A stretch of 64,000 bases of DNA from Labyrinthula sp. Ha (Eukaryota > Sar > Bigyra > Labyrinthulida > Labyrinthulaceae), in NCBI GenBank assembly GCA_015227615.1, contig JAALGZ010000003.1, positions 2,108,001 through 2,172,000 on the forward strand, in the 5' to 3' direction. Position 1 is the first letter of the stretch; each line of letters begins with the position of its first letter. The position numbers and the translations under genes were made by a program. This document shows, piece after piece, positions 21,670-34,059 of the stretch. The notes beneath the pieces were generated by a model, which worked only from the letters and a program-made list of their open reading frames with translations, was not told where the DNA came from and ran no database searches.

Positions 21670-24600
21670 TTTGTTTAATTAATATAATAGCAGTTTCTTC
21701 TTATACCCCTTGGTTTTTTAAATAGTTTTATGTTTTTACCCTTTTTATTCATTCCCAGGTTTCAATTATACTGTATTTAAAAGTAGAAAAACATAGTATT
21801 TTATGGTAATAACTATTTAGTTTGTATATATTGTGCCCGTCTTTCTGTCTTACTGTGAGCGAAATATAGCTGCAACTATTCTCTAGAAGAATTATCTCAT
21901 CTATCTACATATAGATTTCTATTCCATGGAACTACAAGTGTTTGCATCCGTCATTACTGATAATCTAGTCATTAAACTCTAATGACTATAAAACACAGGG
22001 TTGTGTTACCGCAAACAGTGGTGAATATTAATCTTGTTCTAACACTTGCGTTTGAGAGAGAACTGGGAAATAAAACAAAAGAAAACATATTAATACATGG
22101 TGTTATATGAATACAACTGGTATGTTATGTCAATGAACCGTATTTATCAATATACCTCCCTAGAACCGGAAACCACGCAGGTTTTATTTTCTTGGGTACC
22201 AAAATATGTACCGAATTCCGGGATTGGGAACATTTGGAATAATTAGGAAATACTATCTCTGTAGCAAAAGTATACTGCCATAAACATTTCCTAAATTCCT
22301 TTTATGGAGATTAATAGTTGACAGAGTCTTTCAGTTGAGACAAAAAAAAAACACTTTTCTAAAAAATTGGTCTGATTATTGTTGGAGGTACTAACTTCGT
22401 CTGAAAAACAATGAGGCTCTGATTTTTAAGAAAATAGAGCTTTATTTAAGTAATAAAAAAAAGAAATATATATATTATGGAAATGATGTGAGGTGTTCTT
22501 ATATGTGGGCATGTTTTATTTCTCAAGTTAGGTTGGTTAATTACTAAAGACACCATATGACTTATCTACTGACACCGTATAAAGTTAAAGAGTTCTTTTC
22601 ATGACGCTTTCTTCAGTGCGAATACTCATTTTGTACTAGATTCTTCCCTATGAGAAACAGTTTTGTGTTTCTGTTGGTTAAATGCTACAAGCAGAGAATA
22701 TTGTTTACTATTTCAAGAGCAAGATAATGGTTGTGTTGCTTCAGCTATGGCCTTGCGTACACGAATCTTAGAGGATAAATTCCTAAAAGAAAATATGTTA
22801 GTTCAGAGTGTTAATGGTCATTATCATTTAGAAAGTAAGCGAATCGCGAATATAAACCTAATTTCCACTTTAGTGAAAGTGATTACTACTCTTCCCAGTA
22901 AGAGGGATTTTTTAGCTTTAATAACAGCAAAGTTTAGAACAAGCTACATCGTTTGAGTATTTGAACCGAATGCGACAGTTACCCTTGGACACATTCCAGG
23001 TACTAACAGAAGGGGAAATTAAGCTGTTTAAGGTTAAAGTAAACATGATTTAATGTTAATAAGAGGATCCTTGTAAAATAAAAGGTCATTTCTGATTTAT
23101 ATTTCAAACGAAAGAAGAATGAATGGGTGGATGCTCTTTTAGATTTCCCTATTGAAAATCAAAACAATAAGAGGCAAAGTGTCCAAACAATCCCAAGATT
23201 TGTGTTAGTTCTAGTATGAAAAAACACAAAACTCTGTTTTCCTTTGTAATAATTCAGTAAGAGAACTAGTTAAGTTTTTGCAGCCATCTATGGGTTTGGG
23301 TAAGATTTCTTTTTCTCTCTCGATGAAACATCTTGGCCAGATTTTCATCAACTTAAAAAAATAATGTGAAATGAGAATGTACTGTAGATTACGTTAACTA
23401 TCTCGACCGTTTTTTTTTCTTTCCGAAGAAAGCGAGTTAAGAATTCTGATCTTTCCTGAACAAGCAAAGGTGCCATACTCCTGACCTAGCCTCAAATATC
23501 ATGTGGCGGAAGTGTAACCAAGTCATATACTTAGTAAGAAATATTTTCCCTTAAAGTGTAAAGTCTAGTCTCAAGAATATAATGGTATGGATAAAAATTC
23601 ATCAACTGAGTTAGAAACAGTGTCGCGGTTGATATCATTATTTGAGGCAATCCACATGACTAGTATCTCCAATCTTTTTTAGACATATTAACCTCTCTTG
23701 GTGACTACTTAAATTAATTTCAGGAAACCAACATATGCTACTTTATAATACTCCGCAGGTTTGTCAAGCGAAGAAGAGTTCTCATTTAGAAATGAAAAAT
23801 CCTCAAACTCAAACTCAAACTCAGTCATAAAACTCAAAGTACAAATGACTTCTTAGTGAGCACACACTCTGTTTTCCTTTTTAGAGCATTTAAACGTTAA
23901 AAATTGGCTTGGGCCTTTTGGCCCACGTAGCTTCGCTAGCCGTTGGGAGCAAAGAGCCAGTCCATTTATTAAACGTGCTATGAACAAAGATAGCCGTTAA
24001 GAAAAAGAAAAGGAAAGGCAATAAATATGTTGTTGCTGATTTATGTGATCCTATTATTTTAATTATCCCTGCATTAAAAGTTTTTTTGCTGGTTAAGACA
24101 GAATATTTTTTGAAAATATGCAACTAAATTTCTTCTATGATAAACACGGGCAACTGAAGACAGCAGGAAGGCATAAAATTCTTCAGATTATGTATTAAAG
24201 AAAAGATAATAAATTATATTTAGTGCAGATCGGAAAAGCTTTAAATTTCTCTAAAGTTTCGTCACTCCAATCTCATAAGGTTTTGCTCTGAGAAATCTCG
24301 AACACTCTGTTCTCTAATAGAGTTATTTCAGCTGTTGCGAAAATAGGCGTCCTTCTTGTGTACAAAATATTTTGAATTATATAAACAGTATATTCAAAGC
24401 AAATTAAACTAGTAATACATGAGAAGTTAGATATGTGAAATAAATGTCTTGAACCGAAAGAACAAGTTAATGCAAGTAGATGGGTTGCCTTGCTCTTTCG
24501 ATCTTGTGATTTAGTTTGCTCGCCTTGATGTTCAATGATTTGCGGGTAGAAAGAAACAGAGGCATTATTTTTCATCTGTAGAAAAAATATTGCTTTTCTA

Positions 24601-25018
24601 CAACACCTGGACACACTTTACGTGCTGTTTATCCTAGTAGACCGACTTTAGATTTCTCCAGTAACAAAGCTTATATCCAGAATCCTTATACCTGCTATTC
24701 TTTCTGGCAACTGAGAACTAATTATAGGAGAAATCGGACGCTTCATGTGAGAAAGTAACGTTTTTTTCGATGGAAGGATATGAATCACGGAATCTAAAGG
24801 ATGAGAACGGTCTCAAAATCGAGCTTAACACCTTAGTCGGTTTCTTCACTTGTAATTTTCAAGAAGAGCAAAAACCCAGCAAGAAATAACCAGACGATCC
24901 AAAAGAAAAGGCATTTTAAACATTCTCGATCACAAGTTTTCTTTTTCTCAACGTTCATCTTTTATCAATAAACTACTGGTATACTTTATCTGAAAGTGAT
25001 ATGCACAAATCAAGGGAT
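21670..25018. other. Intergenic region between the seven-TM twins
   Basis: About 3.3 kb without a supported gene. The longest frames (97 codons at 22663, 113 at 24273 on the minus strand) show no motif. A short tandem of CAAACT words lies at 23811-23832 and resembles the body of the SINE-like repeats at 27.6 and 49 kb. Confidence 0.5.
23811..23832. repeat. Short CAAACT tandem
   Basis: Three to four head-to-tail copies of CAAACT. The same word recurs in the SINE-like copies and the fold-back at 50 kb, so this may be a fragment of that family. Confidence 0.45.
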
Positions 25019-26290
25019 CTAGAGCTGCGACAAACTTTTTGCTACACTTCTAGGGTTCATCCTTGGTAAGCCTGTGAAAGAAGATCTTGTATCCCAATCA
25101 TCACTCGGTTCTAAAATTTCTGTTGCTCTTAATGTATTATTACTACCATTATTTTCTGATATAATTGCGAAGTTTCTAGCTGTGGAAGATAAAAAAACAT
25201 TACTACCTAAATAAGGTCTCATATTATTAGTAGAAAGTTTTGAAGTATTATCCAGGTTTCTTAAAGTCGATGAATAAAAGTTCTTATTTTGTCCAAGAGA
25301 AGTTTCAGTAGCCATCTTCCTGTTCTCGCTTGAATCAGAATCAACTACAGAATTTGAAATAGTTGGGGTTTTGAAGACTAAGAGAAAAGAAGCAGGAAGT
25401 ACTGCAAAACTAATTCTCCCTACAACAATCCCGATTATGGTTGATTTCTCATTCCGATCATACACTAATCCGGGTTCTCCTTCAAAAACTAGTAAGAGAG
25501 AATTGAAAGAAAGGGCAATATTAACAATTGCAGCTAACCATATAGCTGTATGATACTGCCTAAAACTTCGGTTTATTCTTTGAGATACTTTTGTAGTTCC
25601 TGTCATTACATGCTGCATATCATCAATTTTTTTTATTAATTTGTTTTTATAATATCTTGAAAGAAAAAAAACTCCAACTGCAATGAGAAATTCAAAAGCT
25701 CTTCTTATTCCAAGAATAAAATTAAACTTGTTTATACAAAAAATAGCTACTGCACCTAATCCCACAAAGAAGATAAAAAAAAAGATTAAGAGATGATGTA
25801 TAAGCTTTTCATTGATCCCTTCTTGCTTGAAATTACTTGCTGATGTTTTAACAAGAAAATCTAAAATGTATAAACCTGTTACAACCATGGCAAACAAAGA
25901 ACATTGGGTAAAAAATAAGTATAACTGTATTGGTAAGTCATTATTTAAACCGTGTAGATCAATCGAGGCCAATCCCTGAAGTAGTACCAATACAGTTGCC
26001 CAACAATAGACCTTAAACTGCATTGTATCTCTTAGCCTTTGTTTGCTATGATTAGCAAACTGTTTCAATTTATAAAACCGCATAAGAAATAGTGGAAGAA
26101 ATATACCAAAGTACAAAAATAGAGAACTGTAGTGAAGAACGTCCCAAAAGTCACCATATGATTCTGCTAAAGTTTGAGTACATGCAACTTCGTTCTCTGG
26201 ATTAAACCTCTCCTCTCCTTTAAAATCATCGTTATTTTCAAAGGTAAGCGGGAATGAACAGACGCTGTTAGTTGATACTTTACCACCCAT
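25019..26290 (-). CDS. Seven-TM protein, twin 2
   Basis: The protein has 423 residues, exactly the length of twin 1. The first 50 residues are strongly kept (STNS[IV]C, FENNDDFKGEERF, GDFWDVLH), as are the DLHG loop after TM2 and LYILDFL in TM3. The Ser-rich tail diverges except for the block LEPSDDWDTRSSF, which matches twin 1. The DNA of the N-terminal codons is also alike, so the duplication is not very old. The two genes share a strand and are 3.3 kb apart. A sensory or ligand-binding receptor is likely from the layout only. Confidence 0.88.
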   Translation of the reverse strand: MGGKVSTNSVCSFPLTFENNDDFKGEERFNPENEVACTQTLAESYGDFWDVLHYSSLFLYFGIFLPLFLMRFYKLKQFANHSKQRLRDTMQFKVYCWATVLVLLQGLASIDLHGLNNDLPIQLYLFFTQCSLFAMVVTGLYILDFLVKTSASNFKQEGINEKLIHHLLIFFFIFFVGLGAVAIFCINKFNFILGIRRAFEFLIAVGVFFLSRYYKNKLIKKIDDMQHVMTGTTKVSQRINRSFRQYHTAIWLAAIVNIALSFNSLLLVFEGEPGLVYDRNEKSTIIGIVVGRISFAVLPASFLLVFKTPTISNSVVDSDSSENRKMATETSLGQNKNFYSSTLRNLDNTSKLSTNNMRPYLGSNVFLSSTARNFAIISENNGSNNTLRATEILEPSDDWDTRSSFTGLPRMNPRSVAKSLSQL

Positions 26291-29200
26291 TTCTTCTTTT
26301 CAACTTTAATAAAGTTTTTTCTCAAGTCTTTAGTTTTGGTCCTCTTTTCACTCGTTGAACACTTTAAATTGAGAAGTAACCTTATTATGGTAGTGAGTCA
26401 TATAAAAGAAGTTTATTTATTGCACTGTTAGCTATTATATGTTGTGTACAGTACGCAAGTTGTTGTATAAACACAACATACAAGATTTTATAGGGTGCTG
26501 CAATAAAATAAACAATGTTATGTTACCATGTCTCGCTAAGAGAAATCGAGATATTGAGACATACGAGATGAGATAATAAATTTCGAGAAGATATTGTGTA
26601 AATTGTTTGAGAAATTGGTCTCGTTTCTAAGATATTTGGTTGTGATAATTTTATTCAGATTAAAGGGAGAAATGTTAAGTGTTAAATAAAGTAAATTTGA
26701 AGTGAAGTTGAAATTTATATTCTCTTCTTAGAGTTTTTCAGGTAAGTAATTGAGAGCTTCACAACATATTATTCATGCACAGTTTATTTGGAATGAAACA
26801 ATTGTATTCTCCTTTCAGACATGTTAGTGTTTTCTTAGGACAAAATTATAGTCATGACTTTAGGTATGTGAACAGCGTGCAATAATCTCCAAAAAACTCA
26901 TATATCCCTAATCTCAAAAAGCAAAGAATAATGTCTAAAGTCATGTGAACTATTATCTCCATAAAGAAGGAGCAATTCTACCTATATTACTCGGTATATT
27001 GAAAGAAATAATACATTAGCAATGCACTTTTAGACTATAGCTAATACCAATTATAATCTATTGATAAAGTCCTGTTTCTTATTCATGGTCGAAAGAACAT
27101 TATTTCTTCCAGCAAAAAAGTACTGAGATTTACCCTGAATGAAGTAGTATTGAGTTTACAAATCTTTAGCGAGACAATGAGTTCTATTAACGAGAGAATT
27201 TGCAAGAAAAAGTTCGCGAGAGTAACTTCCACTCTTCCCTTTATCGTCTTCAAATGGGAGTTGCCCGGAATAACGCGACGGAGCATACACTATTCCAAAG
27301 CTTTTCTTCTATTTTGAGCATTAATACACTTTTGGGTTGAAAGAAATTATAACATAAAGCGCAACGTGTAATGACCAGTAAGTTGATCATACTTTGTGTT
27401 AATCCAATATGGCGGATTTTTTTAGTAAAGAATGCATCACGCGACATTGTTCCAAACAATTTTATCAATAAACTAATCCATCATGTTCTTATAGATAAGA
27501 AGCACTCTCTTTAGTGTAGATATAGGTGGAATTTTCTGATTTTATGATGAGCTATTGACCCATCTTTGCAGTTAGGGTTACCAGTTGCTATAATCATTAT
27601 ATATCAAACGACTTTGGGGTTTTCGAGTTCAGTTTGAGTTATACAAAGATTTTTTTGCGATCAGTTCGAGTGAGTTTGGTAAATATCACAGGCCTTAGTT
27701 ATAGTTTTGGCACTATGACCCAAATTTTTATGATTTGATGCTTTAAGTTTTTATTCTGCTTGTATTTTTGAACATTTTTCTGGTATTCAAGGATCGTGTC
27801 CTTATTCTCTTCATCCATTGGACTCCAACACTTGTTCCTGTGTCTTTATATATTTCATTTTACCCACTGAGACAGCTGAATTGTTGTTATAATTATCTAA
27901 CTGTGGTACAATATTAGCCTATTGTCAATGCCTCATCGGGTTCTGCGTATCAACGCATTCTTCCTCCAAAAACATTTGGGACAGTGCCGATACCAGGGAA
28001 ATAAATGTCTGGTCTGATACATTCAGTTAATATTACTGGGCCTTGCAGCACATTATTGCCTTGGTTTTTCTAGGGCTCAACGTAAATTTAAAACTGTCTG
28101 TGGGATTTGGTTGTTGACGATGCGACTCAACATAATTAAATACATTATGAGAAGAAAAAAACTGAAACATCAGTTGGTGAATATCATAGCTCCAAGAAAA
28201 TTTTTAACACTAAAGAGTTTCGATAATATAATTTAAGTTTTGATACTTTTCCCCAAACTGTACCCCTATTTCCAAATTTTCTTATCTAAGGAATGGTGAT
28301 AAACGTAAAAAAATAAATATGTTTAACTTTTATTACTGGGGAAGCAACTGCTAATGCTGTTATTCCTTATTTTTTTCGAATTTTAGAAATTGACCCGCTT
28401 GGGTTGGATGCAGTTTTGAACGATTCTTGTAACAAAATGGATCGCTTAAAAATTTCAAGCTGAATGTAAGGGCGACTAGAGAAGAATTAGTTAATTTATA
28501 AGTTCTTTCTTTAACCTGTTACTTTCAATTTGTCCATTTTTCAACTAATGAAAACTATTTTTTCATAATACTCACTTTGTTCACAACTAAAACAAACATT
28601 TGGTTTTTATCTTGCTGAAGATTTAAGATAGAGAGTGGTGACATTGCATCAGAAGCACCTGTAATTACTTCAGTGTCTAACATTATTCTGTTTTGTAAAT
28701 AACCAACCTTAACTAAGATTTATCCATGCAAGTAGAGAGGAAACTTGCCTCCTGAGCTGAGTAATGATCTTAGCAATTAACCACTACCCAGTTGTGAAAC
28801 CGCTGCAAGTGAAACGTAGTTTGCTGTTGTATGAAGTCACTTTTTATTTTCATTGGCATCGTCTTTTTATTCGCACAAAAAGTTTTGACCGTCTTTTGTT
28901 GGGCTTGCCAGGTTTCCGCTTCAAACAGGAGGAAAGCTAAGTGTTGCTGAAGTGTCCCAAGAGACGGACCATACCATTGTACCAGAGTTATTAACAAAAT
29001 CAAGGAGCGTAACAATTACTCAAATTTCTTACTTTTTTAGCCTTTTATAAATCTTAATGGAAATAAACTGCTGTTACTTTAAATTTTTGCAGAAAGGAAT
29101 CCTAATTCTTTACCTTACATAAAACCAATAGCTACCTAGTTGATTAGGAGACAAGGAATCTTTTTTGAAGTGTATGATACTCCAAGTTAACGTTCTAATT

Positions 29201-31542
29201 TAAAAAAAAATAAATCCTGATATCGTGAAACTTCAAATGCATTAACTGCTTTTCCCGTGATGTCCATGGACATTTGCCATGGTTACTTACTGCCTTCGAA
29301 ACCTAGCCTCGTTAATTCCTTTGAATCAAAGATATTGTTTTTCATTAATGTGACGATATGAATATTCCGTGCAGCTAACATGGCTCTTATTTTGTAGTGT
29401 AATTTACATATCCCCAAATATTTATTGCTTAATTCATACTTTACGTGTTAAGTGGAAGTGGTATTGTATAGTGTGAATGTCTGAAAAATCTGTATTTTTC
29501 TCTGCTTCTCTAGCATAAGAGGCTTAATGTACTTCTAGAATACTTACTCACATCATGTTTGAGCAAATTCTTCTCAAATTTATATTTAATTAGCTTAAGA
29601 GGCTACTTGTACTGGTCTCTGCATTTAAGAGTTCTCCGATCCTTATACAGTAGTCTTGTCGACCATTTCGTGAGATGTAATCTCCTTTGACATTTTCAAG
29701 TTTTTTCCATATGAGTTTCGATGTTTTTGAGTATTTTTTTTATAAGTTGAATGGTACTATGAAGTTTGAAAACTTTAAAACCTTCTATTCCGACCTCCTG
29801 TATTTTGCTTGTATCGGTTCATCTCATTTAGCAGAGATCTGCAGTGCTCGAGTGATTATATTTATCTCGCACCATCTCTTCTTTTCCGGTTTAATTTCTT
29901 AAAAAACTCATTCATACAAGAAAACTAGAGTTTATCACTACCAAGCATAAAATAATCTATGACCGGTGACACATAGTTCAAGGCAAAACTGGTTTAAGGC
30001 TTGTGCTAAGTCTGTTCTCTGTAATGCATTATATTCCAGTAGTTTTACAAACCACGACATCTAAAGTATAGTATTTTGACTCCAGAGATAAACATGTAGA
30101 GCTATGTGATCTACAATTATTCATTCACTTATTTTTTCCCTTAATATTATCAACGATATTGTCTTTTGATAACAGTTACATGAGGATATAACCATAGGGC
30201 AAGGACTCTAAAAGCACTAAAAAAGTTTATTTGCTGTTGACTTATTCATAATAATTTGTAAAAAGTTCAAGTCAATCTCGTGAAATATAAAAGTTTCACT
30301 TACAATTTTATTTATGCCGACAATAAGGAATATAGAAGTACCATATCTGCAAAACATGCCATATCTTTTGTAAGGTATAGAGGACTTAGCTTCATCTTTA
30401 AGATAACACTTGTTTCATTCTATTAAGAGTTTATCTGGTCAATCACCGAATTCAAGCCAAATAGCATCTAAAAATACATACGCGTTTTCTAAAAGATAAA
30501 AGGTTAACTTATGAAAGCATATACTTAGAGTTTAAATAGATCTCATTTATTTTGTACCGAAATCTCTACTCAATACTGCAAAATTTTCCAGATAACATAT
30601 CGGGCCACCTTTTTTTGATAAGCACCAGAAGCGACTCTTTAAGTTCAAATGAGTATTAATAGATCCAAATAGACATATACCAGGACCTCGGTAATTTTGT
30701 AGTAACAAGGTGAGATTATCTAATGTTATTAGCTAAGAATTGCTACAGAAAGATTGAAAAACCTCATTTCAAAAAGTTCATACCCTGTGGAGATTTTCCT
30801 CAACAACTCAATTAATTTTTTTGAGCCATAAAACAAGCCCTAATTCAACTATATGTTCTGTACGGTGTTGCACTATGTATTAGCAATCATGAGCTTCTTT
30901 ACAGAATTCTTTGGTCCAAAATATTGACACCGTGCTGTTTCTCGTCTTGAGGTATTATTGCCCGAAGGCCTTTCTATAAGATATTAAAACCGCACCATTT
31001 AAAAAATTAATCTTATATGAGTACAAAATACCACAAACTTTAATTTTTTATGACCGTATATGGCAAGAATAGTTCATGCGACGCTTGGTACTTGACAATA
31101 TTAGGCAGTATGAACCATTCGCGATCTGGCCTAGTATCCCACTTAACGTCTGGAAAATGCATTAATATGAGAGAACTTACTTGCAATAAAATTAAAGCTC
31201 TTTTCAGTTCTACTCGCCGATAACATGGTGAAAATTTGTAATGTTATGGCGCAGTAAGAGCCTAAGGCGGTAACCTTTCTGAAGAAATAATTTTCGCGAA
31301 TGGAACTGGCAAATGACAAAGTTAGATAACGAACACAGAAAAAAATAAATCAATTTAAAACTATTTGAAAGGATTATCTTTTATCAAATGAAAGCAAAGC
31401 AATTATATAATCAATATATTCAGTAAGAGTTAGATTCGAACTGAGGAGTTTATCCAGATTGTGTAGCAGAATAAAATCTGTATCATTTCAATTGCCCAAA
31501 ATAATAAAGCTGCAGTTTCAAAAAAGAAAGGTAAAAAGAAAC
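26291..31542. other. Long intergenic desert (5.3 kb) holding a SINE-like copy
   Basis: I find no supported gene. A tRNA-derived SINE-like repeat lies at about 27595-27905. A 14-bp palindrome, ATGTCCATGGACAT, is at 29260-29273. A stretch rich in GAGAC/CTCGA words at 26530-26640 resembles one at 52200-52320; both lie some 150-350 bases upstream of gene starts. Confidence 0.5.
27595..27905 (-). repeat. tRNA-derived SINE-like repeat, copy 1
   Basis: Read on the minus strand, an A-box-like TGTCTCAGTGGG (27863-27874) is followed 45 bases on by a B-box-like GTTGGAGTCC (within 27817-27829), the spacing found in tRNA genes. A body follows that can be aligned to the copy at 49 kb (shared words include AAAACTTAAAG, CACGATC and CGTTTGATAT). 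Acceptor pairing is lost, so it is not a working tRNA gene. No poly-A tail is seen. Confidence 0.55.
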
Positions 31543-33485
31543 ATGAAGAAGCGGAAGACATATCTTCTCCAAACCTTGATCACACTGTCCATTACCTTGT
31601 CCATAATCTCTATTTCAAAAACATATACATCAATTAGCACTCCACACCATATTTTGTCTAATTCAAAGTCTCCCATGTCTCGCGTCCTCTCACTTGAACA
31701 TTTCTTCGATTCCGATGATTGTCAATCATTAGAGTTTTGTCAGAACTTAGAGTCTGGTATATCTTTGGCTAATCATTTATTTCTAGAGTGTTATGAACCA
31801 TTTCCATTGACTTGTTGTAATCCAGAAAATGAAGAATGCCACACACATGATGGAACGATTTGCAAAGAAGACAAACTTTGTGCAAGCGAATTGCTGCCTG
31901 GTGGATCAGGTATATTTTATATCTTCCTAACTTCTTAGGAGAAGCGCTTTGTCTTAAATCCTGGGAACTTAATGGTGGCATAATTATCTATATTCTCATC
32001 ATCCTATATCTCTTTGTAGCACTAGCAATTATTTGTGATGACTATTTCGTACCTTGCTTGGAACACATTTCTCATATGCTGGATCTTTCAGAAGATGTCG
32101 CTGGAGCAACTTTTATGGCAGCAGGATCATCCGCTCCTGAACTTTTTGTCTCTCTTGCTGACAATGTTTTTGCGAATCCGCCCAAAAATTTTGGGATTGG
32201 GACAATTATTGGATCTGCGATTTTCAATATCTTAATTATTATTGGTTTATCAGCTATTCTTGCCGGAAAAGAACTTATTCTTAACTGGAAACCTTTTCTA
32301 AGAGACTCGTTGTTTTATTTTGTTTCGATAGTAGTTATGGTAATTGTTGTTTGGGATGAAGAAGTTAAATGGTATGAAGGTCTAATTTTATTCCTGGTAT
32401 ATCTTTTATACGTATTGTTCATGAAATATTATTTATTGGTTTTCGCTAAAGTCGATTCTTTATTTTTGAAAAAAGAAGCTGAATTAGCAAAAGAAGATTC
32501 CTCTGGAACAATTAATCCGATTCATTTAAGTGTAAATAGACCTGGTTTTGTACCAAGAAGGAGTTCTCAAGTTGTTTGGGATATGCATAATGTAGCCAAA
32601 ACTATGTTTACTGTCCATAAAGCAAAGAATAAATTTATCCAAAAATTGGCTGAATCCAAACGAAAGAAAGAAGTTGAGAAAGCTGAAGAGGTTGAAGCAT
32701 ATTTTTCCGTGTTGATTTTTGATAAGAATGCAGAACTAAAAAAGCAATTGGTTTTCTTGCTGTGTTTCCCACTCAACCTATTGCTTAGATTAACAGTGCC
32801 TGATTTAACACATCCTTTAATGCTGAAAAAGAAAGAAGCTTCAGCTCCAGAAGAAATAAAATCTAATCCAAAACCAGCTGAAAATAATGCTGATTTAAAT
32901 GAATTTGCTATTCAAGATGCCCCAAAAGCAGAAGAAAATGGGCCTCAACTAAGGCATTCTGTCTCATTTACTTTAAATCCAGCTCCAGAAGGGCATGAAG
33001 AGCCGGCAGTTTGGTTAGTAATTATCACTTTTATTTCCTGCATAATTTGGATCGCAATAACCTCTCATTTTTTAACTTTCGCTGCTGGAAAGTTTGGTTG
33101 CTTAGTTGGAATTTCCCCAGAAGCCTTAGGATTAACCCTTCTTGCAGCTGGAACTAGTGTTCCTGATGCGATTAGCTCTATTATTGTAGCTAGAAATGGA
33201 CAAGGAGATATGGCAGTAGCAAATTCCCTAGGTTCCAATGTCTTTGACATCTTAATTGGACTTGGAATACCTTGGCTTGTTGCCTCATTTGTTTTTGAGG
33301 GACCTGTTGATGTTCAAAGAGGAGATCTAGAACTTGGAGTGCTTTTTCTGGTTGTGGTTTTTGTTGCTTTAGTCGGACTTCTTGTTGCCACAAAATGGAC
33401 ATTGAACCCAAGGCTTGGTTATAGTTTAGTTCTTTTGTACGCTGTCTATGTGATATTCGAACTCTTTATTCGGCCAATTCTTTAG
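31543..33485 (+). CDS. K+-dependent Na+/Ca2+ exchanger (NCKX/SLC24-like), one 29-nt intron
   Basis: This membrane antiporter moves Ca2+ against Na+ (with K+ in the NCKX group). Two exons join across a 29-nt GT-AG intron (31910-31938, with CTAAC ten bases before its end) to give 637 residues. Splicing links GGSG to EALCLKSW in one frame. A signal-like N-terminus and a Cys-rich extracellular part precede the first membrane half. The alpha-1 repeat (about 171-225) has GSSAPELF and GSAIFNILIIIG; the alpha-2 repeat (about 508-570) has GTSVPDAISS and GSNVFDILIGLGIPW. The GQGDMAVANS stretch fits the K+-dependent branch. A cytosolic loop of about 190 charged residues separates the halves. The upstream TTG in the same frame is not a plausible start, so I use the ATG at 31543. 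It is convergent with the kinase-like gene. Confidence 0.93.
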
Positions 33486-34059
33486 ACTCTAAGATTTGGT
33501 TTACAGATTTAAACATGTTAATCCTCAAGAGTTTATTTTTGTGAAGCAGCTCATTAGCGGTATCACTTGGCTGAAAGTTAACTATTTGGCAATCTGTATA
33601 TAATCCTGATTTACTTCTTTTGTTTTATACATACTATGTTGTTTATAAAATATAGGTTGAGAGAACCAAATATACTTAAATCCACTTCAAATCCTTTCAC
33701 TGCTCTATTTAGTACAAACGAAGATAAGCTTCCTCTGGGACGGAGTGCCCTTGCTGAATCCAATTTGACTAGAATCGAGGGCGGAAAATATTGCTTCTTA
33801 GGTTGTAAAGTTAAAGCAATTAGGCGAAAAATGTTGGGTTTCTTCTGAGTTCTCATATTATGATTATTGAACGCGCTTAAATTCTTAAATATTAAGTTAC
33901 TTCAGCAAATAAAAACGCCCAGAGTTATGATATTTTTAGTTTTTTTTCTTATTTTCCCATTTACACGGATGTTTTATCCTATCCACATTTATTCTTAAAA
34001 CGATATTTTCCGTCTCATATTATTTTAGACAGACGAATTGTGTACAAGTTAATCAAATA
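33486..34059. other. Short convergent spacer with a doubtful small ORF
   Basis: It separates two convergent genes. On the minus strand 33611-33856 is an 81-codon ATG frame, basic and without TM, richer in GC than the flanks. The plus strand is open across the same bases. I see no family match, and it may be chance or a short unrecognised gene. Confidence 0.4.
33611..33856 (-). CDS. Possible small basic protein (doubtful)
   Basis: An 81-residue ATG frame, Lys/Arg-rich, with no membrane segment or known motif. GC content is higher than in the flanks, and codon choice (AGA, GCA, GGA) resembles the real genes. The opposite strand is open over the same interval, which weakens the call. It would overlap the 3' flank of the exchanger gene. 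Confidence 0.2.
   Translation of the reverse strand: MRTQKKPNIFRLIALTLQPKKQYFPPSILVKLDSARALRPRGSLSSFVLNRAVKGFEVDLSIFGSLNLYFINNIVCIKQKK

Noticed and set aside
22663-22956. 97-codon frame in the desert between the seven-TM twins
   Set aside because: No recognisable domain, odd composition, no paralog in the window.
28770-29015. 81-codon minus-strand frame that could be a decayed mobile-element piece
   Set aside because: No catalytic or zinc-binding motif visible; too short to support a call.
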